64,000 nucleotides of DNA, from positions 62,001 through 126,000 of the forward strand of contig WNNJ02000170.1 in assembly GCA_012934845.2 (NCBI GenBank), read 5' to 3'. The stretch comes from Pomphorhynchus laevis (Eukaryota > Acanthocephala > Palaeacanthocephala > Echinorhynchida > Pomphorhynchidae). Below are positions 44,717-56,010 of the stretch, piece after piece. The notes below the pieces were generated by a model, which worked only from the letters and a program-made list of their open reading frames with translations, had not been told where the DNA came from and did not search any database. The position numbers were made by a program, and so were the translations under genes. Within the stretch, counting starts at the first letter, position 1, and each line of letters opens with the position of its first letter.

Positions 44717-45570
44717 TTTCGAAAGGTCGAGGAAGACTGTATGTATTTAAAACTCAGCACTCAGAGCATTTGTCCATTTTTCACGCGCAGATAGTAGATT
44801 ACTTAGACATGAACGTCCAATCCTGAAACAATGTTGAGACCCAACCAATATATGATTACAGTTTAGATGATCACTTATTCTACTAGCAATGATCCGTTCT
44901 AAGAATTTGCAGAATACACAGGTCATACTGATGTGCCGAAAATCCCCATAAAAGCTAGCAGGATGCTTTTTGGGAATGAGTACCACAATTGCACAATTCC
45001 AAATGTTAGGAATCCAAGATGTGCCCAAGCTATATCTGAAATGCAGAGTTAAATCATTTCACAGTACGTTAATAGGATTTTGACGAGGAAGAGGGCAATA
45101 TTGTCTGGTCCCGGAGATGCAAACAAATCGAGCTTCATAACCTCGTTCAACACATCATCAACTCTGAGTGGATGAATACAACACCGATGTGTAATAAGAA
45201 CATATTTCCAACTAAATTAACGCTCTATGTCAGTAATCATATCATAGCTTGCACTGAGAAGCTACCAGCTAAATGTTAGGCGATATGAGATGGTTCGATT
45301 TGAGTTTCAGCTGGCGTTTGAATTGAGCTAATTGTGTTGACAAGAGTTTTGTTATTTCTTACATATGACCAAAACCTCCTAGATTCAATGTAGGCACGTT
45401 TGGAAGCTGGAGAACGCCTGAAATTGCCCCACAATTTATTGAGGACCTCATAGCATCAAGAAGCTATTTGTCGAACCAAGGAGGATGGCCATGTTTTGAC
45501 TCGCATGCACGTAGCGGAGCAAATATGTCTGAAATACGCTTAAAGCAGGACGCCTACAACAATTACTTCC

Positions 45571-45596
45571 CAAATGAGAAGTAATCTTCTCATTTG
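45571..45596. repeat. Perfect 11-bp-arm hairpin in LINE B2
   Basis: Arm CAAATGAGAAG, loop TAAT, then the exact reverse complement. The matching place in B1 (about 41,650-41,690) has no palindrome. Confidence 0.8.
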
Positions 45597-45639
45597 TAAA
45601 CAATCACTTCCCGACGAAGTGTTGTAATGAGCTTAAAAC

Positions 45640-46620
45640 TAAAAATAAAAATAATAGTTAAAATTTAAATTTGAAATTTAAAATAAAAGTCAATTTTTAT
45701 TAATTGACTAATAATTAATAAACGATGTATCAGAATAAGGATTATAGGTCGTCAGGAGGAACTGTTATGTAATCAGGTTTCGGCCCTATTCCTCGACCCA
45801 ATATAGCAGCGGGGCCAAATACATGCTAATGGCGTATTTCCTTTGACGAAATTTGATTATATGGTGTCTCCCATTCTAATACAAAGCATATTGTTTATTA
45901 TCCATAAAGTTGATTTATAAATAAAATTTAATATTTTAATAATATTTTGTTGATGTATAATTCTACATTATAAGAAAAAGAAAAAATCATCAAATACATT
46001 AAATAATACATAAAAATAATGAAATTGCACGAATTGCTATAATATGTAATGCTATTGGATTTCTTCAAAATCATTTAAATGGTTTAATAGATTGGTGTAT
46101 TTTGTGTTGTGATCAGTTAGTTTTATTCAAAATTTCACTATTAAATGTATTTTCTCTGTTGAAATTTGATTATCAAGTATATTATTCTAATACAAAGTAT
46201 ATTATTTATTATCCATTCATAAACAGTTTCCGCTAATGATTTTACATTTAAAATAAAAATCAACTTTTATGAATTGACTAATAAATAACGAACGAAGTAT
46301 CGGAAGGATTAGAGGTAATCAGAAAAAACTCCAATGTTATCAGGTTTCGAGCCATATTCTCCGACCCAACATAGCAGCGGAACCAAATACGTGTTATGGA
46401 CGTATTTCCTTTGATTAAATTTGATTATAAGTATCTTATTCTCATACAAAGTATATTTTTTATTATCCATAATGTTTCGCTTAAGAATTTAAATTTAAAA
46501 TAAAAGTAAATTTTACTGAATTGACTAATAAGTAACAGACGTTGTATCAGAATAAGGATTAGAGATCATCAGACGGAACTGCTATGTTATCATGTTTCGG
46601 CCCCTATTCCTCTAGAATTT
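45640..46620 (-). repeat. Cluster of Penelope-like 3' ends
   Basis: At least three partial 3' ends on the minus strand: 45,640-45,935, about 46,140-46,480 and about 46,490-46,620. Each contains the GGCC..GGGCCGAAAC..TGAT.ACAT block and the TAATCCTTATTCTGATAC block in the order seen at 15,240-15,420. Between the first two, about 45,980-46,100 on the plus strand matches the end of the PLE RT (GNEIARIAIICNAIGFLQNH-like reading), so orientations are mixed. Confidence 0.7.
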
Positions 46621-46779
46621 GCTTTAAGATTTAAAAATTAAACTCTAGAATTTGCCTAAAGTCGACTAACAAAATTGACTAATGGGTGATAATATCTAAA
46701 CTTACCATGTAACGAAAATGGGCTTGATTAGTATTGTATAGATTGCGATCTACGATGTAGATCGTAGGTAAAATTAATT

Positions 46780-46960
46780 GAACTACAACTCATATAATAT
46801 ATGTTGGACGTTGTGCAAAGTGCGATATTCAGTACGTTGGTAAAATCAAACGATCCTAAAGCAAAATGTAAAACAATATATAAAAGCCGACATTAAATCG
46901 TTCATAATAATAAGAAATTTCTTAAATAAATAACTAACAACCATTAAAAAAATACGAATA
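46780..46960 (+). pseudogene. Penelope-like GIY-YIG endonuclease fragment
   Basis: The plus strand reads IYVGRCAKCDIQYVG followed by KIKRSLKQNVKQYIKADIK, with one stop. This matches the start of the GIY-YIG domain in EN-bearing Penelope elements (IYLI.C..C...YVG.T...L..R...H). It is the only trace of that domain in the window. The domain nicks the target DNA during insertion. Confidence 0.55.
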
Positions 46961-47029
46961 GATACATTAGAAAAAACAATTGCAGTTCAGATAATACAAC
47001 TCATAACAGCATTTAGTCTTCATAATGAT

Positions 47030-49420
47030 ATCACGGCCTCAACTCCAGCGGGATCTGAGCCCTCCAGCCAATCCAACACGCCGCCTTTCGACTGAACCAC
47101 CCGGGGTCTTTCACCCCCCCCCCGAAGAATCCAATCGAGACGGACTATGCTGGGTAAACGAGAGATGAGAACCTTAAAAAACCTTAGCCTTTGCTCTAGG
47201 GAACGTCTTCTCGAAAAGAAGACCAATCCCGAGATAGCCCAAGTGCCCCTAAGGTGCACCTGGTTTATCCCTTTCAATGACAGATGCTGAGCCCGTTATA
47301 GGGCCCACCTAGCTTTCTTCAGGATACGTTTGAATCTATCCAGGTCAGCTTTCGCCGTCCAATTCACAGTAATGGTGAACCCCAGGTATTTTACTAGACT
47401 TGTAAAGGCGGAGAGTGGTTCAGAGGCAAATATTGAAGGAGAGCGCAGAGAGTGCTAGTCTCTTAAGTTTTTTCTTTGTTGCAGGGGAGCCATGAAAGAC
47501 TACCACCTGCGATATTGCAGAGCTTAAAATAAGATTGGATTGGGGTAACGGTGTTTTAATCTTGAAAAGAAATGGCTGATGTCAGAGACTACGTCTTTAC
47601 ACCTGCGTTCAGTGAACAGGGCTGTGATGTCATCAGCGTACACAACTAGACATTGTTCGCGTTAAAATATTTTGAATAGTTTAATAGAGGCAGCAAGGTA
47701 TAAGATAGGAGAAAGTGGGGAACCTTGAGGCACACCCGTAATAGGGTAGAACTGACGCGCATCAGGGTCGTCTTCATAGTAAAAACGCTTGGTATACAGC
47801 AGGATCTCCACTCTGTTCACAATTCTCGCAGGCAACCCGAGGGACCTGAGAGAAGAGATCACAAAAGGAATGGAGATGCGGTCAAATGTAGCAGAAAAGT
47901 CAAGGAAAACAGCCACAACTAGACGATTGTTATTATCCCAACAAAACTGCGGCACCTTACCAACTGCTGAATGGGCTGAGTGACCTTTAACAAACCCATG
48001 AAAACGTGGAGAGATCAAATTACGCCTACTTAGGACATGTACAGGATTTTTTCTTAGGAAGACAAACACGCTTACTAATATTGATGCCTGCTACATCGGA
48101 TGGGGAGGCTTAAAGCATTGTGACGGCCACCTCTCTTCTCTGATCAGCTGTCAAAAGCTGACAGACCCGAGAAGAAAGTGGAGCGACGGATTTGGAGGTG
48201 CCCGGGAGTGGACCCCAGGAGTTAAGGATATCCGTAACAGATAGATAACTACTCCTGAAGTTACACCAAGGCAGGATTGGTTGAGGTCATTGAGTGGCTC
48301 CATAGTTGTGTAGGGTTAGTGACTCCCCTAAAATTTTATCAAGGCATATATTCCCTATCCAACCCAATGCTCTATCCTTCCAGCAAACAAACTTCTCCTT
48401 CTTGAAAATCTTCCAAAAAAAGACTGAGAAGGACTAAGGCGAGCAATACTCGTCCTATCCTTACTCAGCTGGAACCTGTATCAAGTGCCCCAGTATTCAT
48501 TCGAGAGAGCCTGTCTAACAGAAACAGAGAGATTAGGGAGGTTAAGAAATTTCGCTAGGACCTTGAGTTTCGTTGGAGTGGGATTGTATACACGACCTTT
48601 ATAGGTAGTCGATAAAATCGCGGTAGCTTGCGAAAAGAGGTAGGTATTAAATTCGGTCAGACTCTCATTTCCTATTATGGGAAAGAGTTCGATAGTCGCT
48701 TGAAAGAAAGCCACTCTGATCGGATCAAAGTGAAACCTCCTTCGAAGCAACGTTTCTTCCTAAATTCTCCAACGAATTAGGTCATAAGAGGTGGACAATT
48801 GCTGGCGCGACTTCTCCGTGCAGAGGGGTTTTAACAACCACCTCGAGTGAATCAGTAAAATGTCAAGGATATAATATGTTGATGTGCAATGAAAAGTAGG
48901 GGTCGGTGGTTTGTGAATAAGATAACCGTTCCTAGCTCTACGAAGTGCTGCATTAATCTAACGACCAGTTCTGTCGTTGAAGTCCCCAAGTAACATGTCA
49001 TAGCCGCTATCAACAATACTATCCAGGAGGTCACGGTTCTTGTGAATCTCCCCTGGACGGATGTAGACATTGGCTAGACTAAGGCGTTTACCATTCTTAC
49101 AGAGTGAAACTACTAAACAAGACATGGCTGAACATGAATAGTTTAATAGAAGGAAGAACCTTAAGGAGCACTTAACTTATGTCAAGAGTCCTTGAGACGA
49201 AGAGGAGTGAGGTGGGGTTATGTACGAAATATAGTGGGAACAAATGTGCTTTGGAATAAACCGAGTAATGTTCTGGGGAAGACGGATAGACCGCGTCTGC
49301 TGTAGGACTATAATATCTGCATCTCTATCGGATAGAAGTCTAAGGGTAATAGCACCTCCCAAATTCCACTGAGGGATATACAGTGAAAAAGGCTCACGAG
49401 TACTCTGCATTGCATTAGAT
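47030..49420 (-). mobile_element. LINE family D, copy D3, left arm of an inverted pair
   Basis: On the minus strand: endonuclease pieces at 49,410-49,177 (IPQWNLGGAITLRLLSDRDA, DADIIVLQQTRSIRLPQ) and 49,070-48,852, a linker at 48,750-48,481, and the RT from about 48,215 with FLDFSATFDRISIPF, GVPQGSPLSPILYLAASIKL and the catalytic VYADDITALF (about 47,650), continuing to RLPSIVRLDWILRGGG. About 90 bp are missing near 48,030 relative to D4. The section 47,240-48,000 is almost identical to the inverted D4. Confidence 0.85.
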
Positions 49421-49467
49421 TAGTTGGGTGGGATTGCCTTGACCACCCAGCTAATTGCATTAGATTG

Positions 49468-49508
49468 GGTGCCCGGGAGTGGACTAATGTGTTCCACTCC
49501 CGGGCACC
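49468..49508. repeat. Perfect 16-bp-arm hairpin at the D3/D4 junction
   Basis: Arm GGTGCCCGGGAGTGGA, loop CTAATGTGT, then the exact reverse complement. The right arm is genuine LINE-D4 sequence; the left arm is an extra inverted copy. Just to the left, TTAGTTGGGTGG and CCACCCAGCTAA form a further imperfect inverted repeat, and ATTGCATTAGATT occurs twice. Confidence 0.92.
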
Positions 49509-50760
49509 TCCAAATCCGTCGCTCCTTTTTCTTCTCAGGTCTGTCAGCTTTTGATAGCTGATCAGAGAAGAGAGGTGACCGTCACAATACTTTTAGCCTC
49601 CCCATCCGATGTAGCAGGCATCAATATTAGTAAGCGTGTTTTTATTCCTAAGAAAACATTCTGCTCATGCCCCAAAGATCTGAGACCCATTTCAAATCAA
49701 AATGCCCTCGTGTCGATTTACGAAAAAGCGCTTGCGCGTAAAATCCGCGACTATTTAAGAGGGCGTAATTTATCCCCCCAGGTTTTCATGGGTTTGTCAA
49801 AGGTCACTCAGCCCATTCAGCAGTTGGTAAGGTGCCGCAGTTTTGTTGGGATAATAACAATCGTCTAGTTGTGGCTGTTTTCCTTGACTTTTCTGCTACA
49901 TTTGACCGCATCTCCATTCCTTTTGTGATCTCTTCTCTCAGGTCCCTCGGGTTGCCTGCGAGAATTGTGACCAGAGTGGAGATCCTGCTGTATACACAGC
50001 GTTTTTACTATGAAGACGACCCTGATGCGCGTCAGTTCTACCCTATTACGGGTGTGCCTCAAGGTTCCCCACTTTCTCCTATCTTATACCTTGCTGCCTC
50101 TATTAAACTATTCAAAATATTTTAACGCGAACAATGTCTAGTTGTGTACGCTGATGACATCACAGCCCTGTTCAATGAACGCAGGTGTAAAGACGTAGTC
50201 TCTGACATCAGCCATTTCTTTTCAAGATTAAAACACCGTTACCCCAATCCAATCTTATTTTAAGCTCTGCAATATCGCAGGTGGTAGTCTTTCATGGCTC
50301 CCCTGCAACAAAGAAAAAACTTAAGAGACTAGCACTCTCTGCGCTCTCCTTCAATATTTGCCTCTGAACCACTCTCCGCCTTTACAAGTCTAGTAAAATA
50401 CCTGGGGTTCACCATTACTGTGAATTGGACGGCGAAAGCTGACCTGGATAGATTCAAACGTATCCTGAAGAAAGCTAGGTGGGCCCTATAACGGGCTCAG
50501 CATCTGTCATTGAAAGGGATAAACCAGGTGCACCTTAGGGGCACTTGGGCTATCTCGTGTTTAGTCTTCTTTTCAAGAGGACTTTCCCCAGAGCAAAGGC
50601 TAAGGTTTCGTAAGCTCCCCGTCTCTCGATTACCCAGCATAGTCCACACCTATTGGATTCTTCGCGGGTTAAATATCTCGGATGGTTCACTCGGAGGGCG
50701 GCGTGTTTGATTGGTTGGGGGGGGGCTCAGATCCCTCTGGACCTGAGGTTATAGAAGAAT
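49488..50760 (+). mobile_element. LINE family D, copy D4, right arm of an inverted pair
   Basis: Starts inside the RT-proximal linker (TCCACTCCCGGGCACCTCC) and runs through CSCPKDLRPISNQNALVSIY, FLDFSATFDRISIPFVISSL, GVPQGSPLSPILYLAASIKL and VYADDITALF to the thumb and tail at about 50,760. From about 49,800 to 50,558 it matches D3 (inverted) almost base for base, including private changes such as TAA in the codon after LFKIF and the same TATAACGGGCTCAG stop. Past 50,558 the match drops sharply. Confidence 0.85.
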
Positions 50761-50984
50761 GGAAAGAAGACTATCAAATCCGAACATTTGTGAGTGTTTT
50801 GAATATGTTTATCTGACTATCTATTTGTCTTGACGATTTTCTTATTTATCATTGTATTATTTTATTTAACAAAGTCTTTATTATTTTATTATTATATATG
50901 GTGTGAATAATTGAGAACTTTTTGAATTGAAAGCAAATGATTTAAGGTTCCACTTTTTTGACAGTTTATTTTTTAATTGTTTAT

Positions 50985-51830
50985 ACCAGTGATATGCGGC
51001 TCGCGAGCCGCATTTACCTCTTTGACTCCTTAGTTGCGGCTCTTTCACAAATTGTTGAGTCCAGCCACTAAATATTATCTTTTTATCTTGTCTTCTAAGA
51101 ACGATTAAAAACTTTTGAAACACAAGCCGTTAAAATATATCAAAAGAAATATTAGCATGAATAGACACTCGCAAGCATGTGCTTTATTCATTATATCTCA
51201 CAATTACTGGCGTCGAAAGATATTTTTACTATTTGCAATTAAAAAAATCTTTAGGGGACAGTTTAAATTATTTTTAGGGGGTCAGTTAGTTACTAAGGAA
51301 AAGCAAAAAATAAGACAAAAACCGTGAATTTAAAGTAGAGTAGACAGAAACATTTGCGTTCATCCTAAAATAGAATGGTTTTTTGACCATTTAAAAATGT
51401 CTATAACAAGAATCTTATTCATAAAAACATTTCACAATTAAACACTTATCATTTAGTATCAAATACCCGGTTAGTGATGAAAGGAAGAAAGCAGTCGATG
51501 AACTTCAGAAAAGCCAAGAATGGTCAACTTCTCAATCACTGAGTGCAGTCTTCAAACAAACTTAATATGGTAAGTTTTATCATTACTCATGCGATTTCTC
51601 AGAGAGGAAATTCATTTACGGATGAAGACTACATAAAATTGTTTTTAATTGCATCCGATTGATTTTTTGGGAAATTTTAAGAACAAGGTAGACATTTGTG
51701 CGAATTATCTATATTACCGGCTCTATAGATGAACTTTCGGGATTATTCCATCAAAGAACAAAATTGTGGAGTATATATAGCAAAAGCTGTGATTGAATGC
51801 TTAGAAAAACATCAAATTTCATTAGAAATC
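50985..51830 (+). mobile_element. Decayed hAT-type DNA transposon fragment
   Basis: The left part has CCAGTGATATGCGGCTCGCG and AGCCGCATTT, the GCGGCTCGCGAGCCGC block common at ends of ZBED-type hAT elements. Further right, the plus strand in pieces reads VSFIITHAISQRGNSFTDED followed by YIKLFLIASD, matching the segment 'A..I....K.FTEGEF.K.C....A' of ZBED5/GTF2IRD2-like hAT transposases. No intact frame remains and the right TIR was not found. The fragment abuts a PLE 3' end at 51,829. Confidence 0.5.
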
Positions 51831-52170
51831 AAATCAGCTAACTGCGTCTACGTATTTAATATAATTATAAAATTAAATATAAAATGAAGTAATAATTATA
51901 ATAATGCTAAATCAAGATTCAATAAGTATAATTGTTAATTATAATTAATATATAATTATATAATTATTTAATTATAGCTCAATTATAATTAAATAATTAT
52001 AATTGTTATATGATTTTATATAATTTATATCAAGTTAAAACAAAAAATTTAAATTTAAAATAAAATTCAATTTTTATTAATTGACTGATAAATAACATGC
52101 GATGTATTATAATAAGGATTAGAGGTTATCATGAGGAACTGCTATGTTATTAGTTTTCGCCTCCATGCGG
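51829..52170 (-). repeat. Penelope-like element 3' end
   Basis: On the minus strand the sequence has the GAAAAC/AATAACATAGCAGTTCCTC block, CCTTATTATAATACATCGCA and, after an AT-rich stretch, the outer end ACGTAGACGCAGTTAGCTGATTT. It lies directly upstream of the RTE element. Confidence 0.65.
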
Positions 52171-55100
52171 ACCTTACCGACGACAGGCATGCGGCAGCTG
52201 GTCGGGACAACAACGGTCGCAACCATCAAACATGAAAAAGTACAACCAAAATGATCCCGCCAATACTAAGGCATCTTTCTGTAGACGACGCGTTCAGGAG
52301 GTGCCATCCGGCCTGTTCGAAAAATTCACTAGGATGTGCGCTCAGACAAGGACAGGTCTGTTCGACAAATAAGTGAGGGTTCCCGACGGAAAGACGCCGC
52401 CGGAACGCAAGTAAACTTGTCCAAACATACATAAGAGTGGCGACGCTCAACGTAGGAACACTGACGGGTAAATCTCGAGAGATTGTAGCTGATCTAAAGA
52501 GGAGAAAGATTGACATCTGTGCAATTCAAGAGACCAAATAGAAGGGAGGAAAAGCCAAGGAAATTGGAGACGGGTACAAACTGTACAACATGTGTACAGA
52601 GACAGCATGAAATGGAGTAGCCATTGCCGTAGCGGAGAGACAGTGAGCCAAGTGTGCGAAGTGACGCGATACACAGGGAGGTTGATGAAGATCAAGCTAG
52701 CATTGTGCGAAACAACCGTTCATTACTTCTCTGCGTACGCCCTTCAAACAGGGTACACAGATAACGAGAAGACTTTGTGATCATAGCCGATGACATTAAT
52801 GCCCATGTTGGACAGACGGACGAGAGTGAATGTCATGGTGGATATGGCATCGATGAGAAGAACGCAGAAGGGGAACAACTTCTAAAGTTTGCAACTACGC
52901 ACACCCTCACCATCACCAACACAGGAAGTCGCAAATTGATTTCGACCTGGTTAGGCGAAAACACAAGAAGACGGAGCTCGACACAAAGGTGATTCCATCC
53001 GAGACCACAGGGACTCAACATAAGCCACTGATATGCGACATGAAACTTGAAATATCCCCTAAACCAAGGCCAGAACAAACGAAGACGAGCATAATCAAGT
53101 GGTGGAAACTGAGGGAAGAAGACAAATTTGAAAAAAGGGCAAAGCTGGCCCGGATAAGACCGCCTATGGAGTTTAGATAAGACCGTACATGGAGTTTAGG
53201 ACACCTGAACCGCATTGCGCTGCACGATCTATTTAGCTGCAAAGCAGATACTCTGATTCACCAAGCCATGTTAACAATACATCGACAAAGAAACTTGATT
53301 CTAGACAGAAGAGGTCAAAGACGCGGTGAAGGCAAAATAAAATACCTACAAGGCTCTCCGGATAGTACAAACGCAGGAGAACAAGAATGAGTACCACAGA
53401 GCGAAAAAGAAAACAAGGAAACAAAAAGGCTATTGCTAATAACAACCACCTAGATAATCTCAACCAAAAACTCGACACTCGAGATAGAGAAAAAGGCGTG
53501 TACCGACTAGCCCGTGCAAGACGGAAGAAGGCAGCAAACATCGAGAAATTCCATGGTATCAGTGTTGACCGAGGGAAACTCCTAATACACCCACAAGACG
53601 TGCTGGAGAGATGGAGAAGATATTTCAAAGCTATCTCTACAGAAGAGCTCGAACATTCACCAATACCAGAAAGGTTTCCAAACCACACACAAGTTGAGCC
53701 ACTCAACGAGGCAGAAGCCAACAAGGCAATAATGAAGATGAAGCCGGGTAAAGCCAACAATCAGATGATGTAGCGGTGGACTTCTGGGAAATCAATCCGG
53801 ATGAGTGGACACAATGGCTAACATAGCTTCTCCAAAAGATTGACGCAAAAGAGGTGCCAGAAGACTGGAGTCAAAGCACAACTATCCCAATCTGGAAGCA
53901 ACAAAGAAAGCCCAGCAGATCCGCAAAACTACCGGCCAATCCGTCTTCTAAGCCACACCATGAGAATTTTAGAGAGAGTGCCTGACAAGAGAATACGTGA
54001 CACGATGAAACTAACTGTCAACCAGACAGGTTTTGTGCGCAACTGTGGAGCCATTGATGCAATACACTCAGCCAGACTACTCCTTGAAAAGCACAGAGAA
54101 GAAGCAGCCCTTTCAAGTAGCTTTTCTGGACCTTGAGAGGGCGTTCGACAGAGTCCCTCATGAGCTCTTATGGTACGCCCTGAGATGCAGAGAAGTACCA
54201 CAGGAATTGATGGAATGGACGAGGATGCTGTACAAAGGAACTACGAGCAGTGTGCTAACAGCAGCTGGAAAATCTAGAGAATTCCCAGTCTGAGTCGGTG
54301 TGCACCAATGATCTGCACTCTCCGCATTACGATTCATCATATTAATGGTCGTGATTACGAAAGACATGCAAAGACAAGCACCATGGACCATCCTGTATGC
54401 CGACGATGTTATGCTGGTATCTAAGGACAAACATTACCTCTAGCAGCAAGTGCAGCAATGACACGATCGCCTAGCACACTTTGGGTTAAAACTGAACACA
54501 GCCAAAACGGAGTATGTGATGACGAACCAGAACGAAGATGTAAGCATATCAATCAAGGGCGTACCTCTGCCAAAGACAAATGCGTTCAAATATCTGGGAT
54601 CAGTCATTTCAAGCACAGGAGGAGTGGCAAAAGACGTCACCACTCGCATCAAAGCTAGCCGGACAAAATGGAGAGCAGCCACTGGAGTCTTGTGCGACAA
54701 ACGTATGCCAGATAGACTCAAATCGAAGTTCTACAGAAGCATGATACGACATGTAGCAATGTCCGGTGCTGAGTGCTGGGCAATGACATCATAAGCAGAA
54801 CGTAAACTGGGATGTATGGAAACGAAAATGCTAAGGTGGATAGCGGGAAACACTCGCCAAGACCATATTCGTAACGAAGACATCCGATAGTGATTTGGCG
54901 TAGCACCCATAGCAGACAAACTGAGAGAAATCAAGGCTGATATGGTATGGACATGTACCGAGGGCATACGTGCACTGGAGCAGGCACCACTTCAAATCGA
55001 GGTCGACAAAAAGAGATTAAGAGGAAGACCACACAGAAAATATGGATGGATGTCCTAAAGAATGATATGAAAATGGTCAGAATCACGCCTGAAGACGCAG

Positions 55101-55205
55101 TGGATATGGCATTTTGGCACCAGAAACGTGGCATGCAAACCCCGCCAAACGGGATAAACGCAAAGAAGAAGATGCGTGGTTACATGATTAGATTCTTGAT
55201 AGCGT
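52170..55205 (+). mobile_element. RTE-type LINE, decayed
   Basis: Endonuclease at about 52,440-53,170: ATLNVGTLTGKSREIVADLK, KIDICAIQETK, VIIADDINAHVGQTDE-like reading for the D..N motif, and a C-terminal TGTQHKPLICD block. Linker at 53,380-53,770: KLDTRDREKGVYRLARARRK, DVLERWRRYFKAI, IMKMKPGKAN. RT at 53,840-54,800: NYRPIRLL, FLDLERAFDRVPHELLW, the catalytic LYADDVMLVSKD near 54,400 and LNTAKTEYVMTNQ. C-terminal WYGHV..GRPHRKYGWMS-type tail to about 55,200 (KIWMDVLKNDMKMVRITPED). The WRRYF..L, KMKPGKA and final WM..L..DM motifs are hallmarks of RTE/BovB. Many frameshifts; the gene is dead. Confidence 0.82.
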
Positions 55206-55229
55206 AATATCAACTCCAGGAACGTTGAG

Positions 55230-56010
55230 TCTAATTCGAGATTTACACATTCAAATATCTGCTGATTTTGCTCCACATAAATTAATTTGAAAAAATGTTG
55301 GCAGAAATCCTTCATGGTTTGACAGTAGTCTCCGAGAAGCCCCAAAGATAAGCAACGATTTGTTCATAAAATGTCGACACAAAGCTAATATGATGGCTCG
55401 ATACAAACTTGGTCGCAATGCATATAAACGGCTTACAGTGCTGAAACGTATGCAATATGTGGGCCAAATTGTGCAACATTTGAGTAGCTCTCCCAAACGT
55501 TTTTGGTCGTATGTTGGTACAGGTGCAAATTCTTTTGAAATCACTAGGTTATCCAACAACATAAAGTTGCTTGAATCCCCATCAAGCAACTTTGATTCCC
55601 CATCCAATGAATTTGCTAATATATTCGATCTATGCAATGCTAGTTCTAGTGTAGCTGATATCTTTCGGAGAATCAGTTTCCCTGAGTGTTATAATGCTTT
55701 CATTAAAATCAACGTGAACGAAGTGGTCCCAAGATTATCACAATTGTCGTCTTTATCTTCTTCAGGCTTCGATGACATTCATCCGCATCTACTCAAATTA
55801 TTAAGTCAACATTTGGCTCCTTCAGTTACTAACTTGTTTCAAGCATCCTTGGATAACATGCAAATACCTTCTGAATGGAAGTGTGCAGAAATGGTGCCGG
55901 TGTTTAAAAAAGGTAACCTCCATTTAGCTTACCACTATCGAGCTATAAGCCTTACAAGTCATCTGGTCAAGGTTTTAGAAATAATTATTTACTATCACAT
56001 TATCTCCCAT
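55230..56010 (+). mobile_element. LINE family C fragment (endonuclease-RT linker and RT start)
   Basis: Begins ADFAPHKLI..NPSWFDSSLR, then an open stretch with RFWSYVGTGANSF, SSSGFDDIHPHLLKLL, IPSEWKCAEMVPVFKKGNLH and YRAISLTSHLVKVLEIII. These are the linker and RT blocks 0-1 of CR1/Jockey LINEs. It ends abruptly where CR1-A2 begins in the RT palm, so it is truncated at its 3' side by the next element. Confidence 0.75.

Larger units (their letters stand above)
43290..45640 (-). mobile_element. LINE family B, copy B2, with internal deletions and a nested LINE
   Basis: Aligns stepwise with B1: 43,290-44,035 with 38,030-38,630 (C-terminal domain), then a CR1-A2 piece (44,036-44,716, plus strand) in place of about 0.46 kb of RT, then 44,717-45,545 with 39,095-39,975 (RT start and linker; VLIPKKHPASFYGDFRHISM is readable), then 45,546-45,640 with about 41,620-41,710 (ORF1), so the endonuclease is missing. 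Three palindromes private to this copy lie at 43,381-43,413, 43,717-43,748 and 45,571-45,596. Confidence 0.82.

Noticed and set aside
47725-50062. Two near-identical 65-codon ORFs (47,725-47,922 plus and 49,865-50,062 minus) as a gene pair
   Set aside because: They are antisense to the RT of LINE D3 and D4. Their likeness only reflects the inverted duplication.
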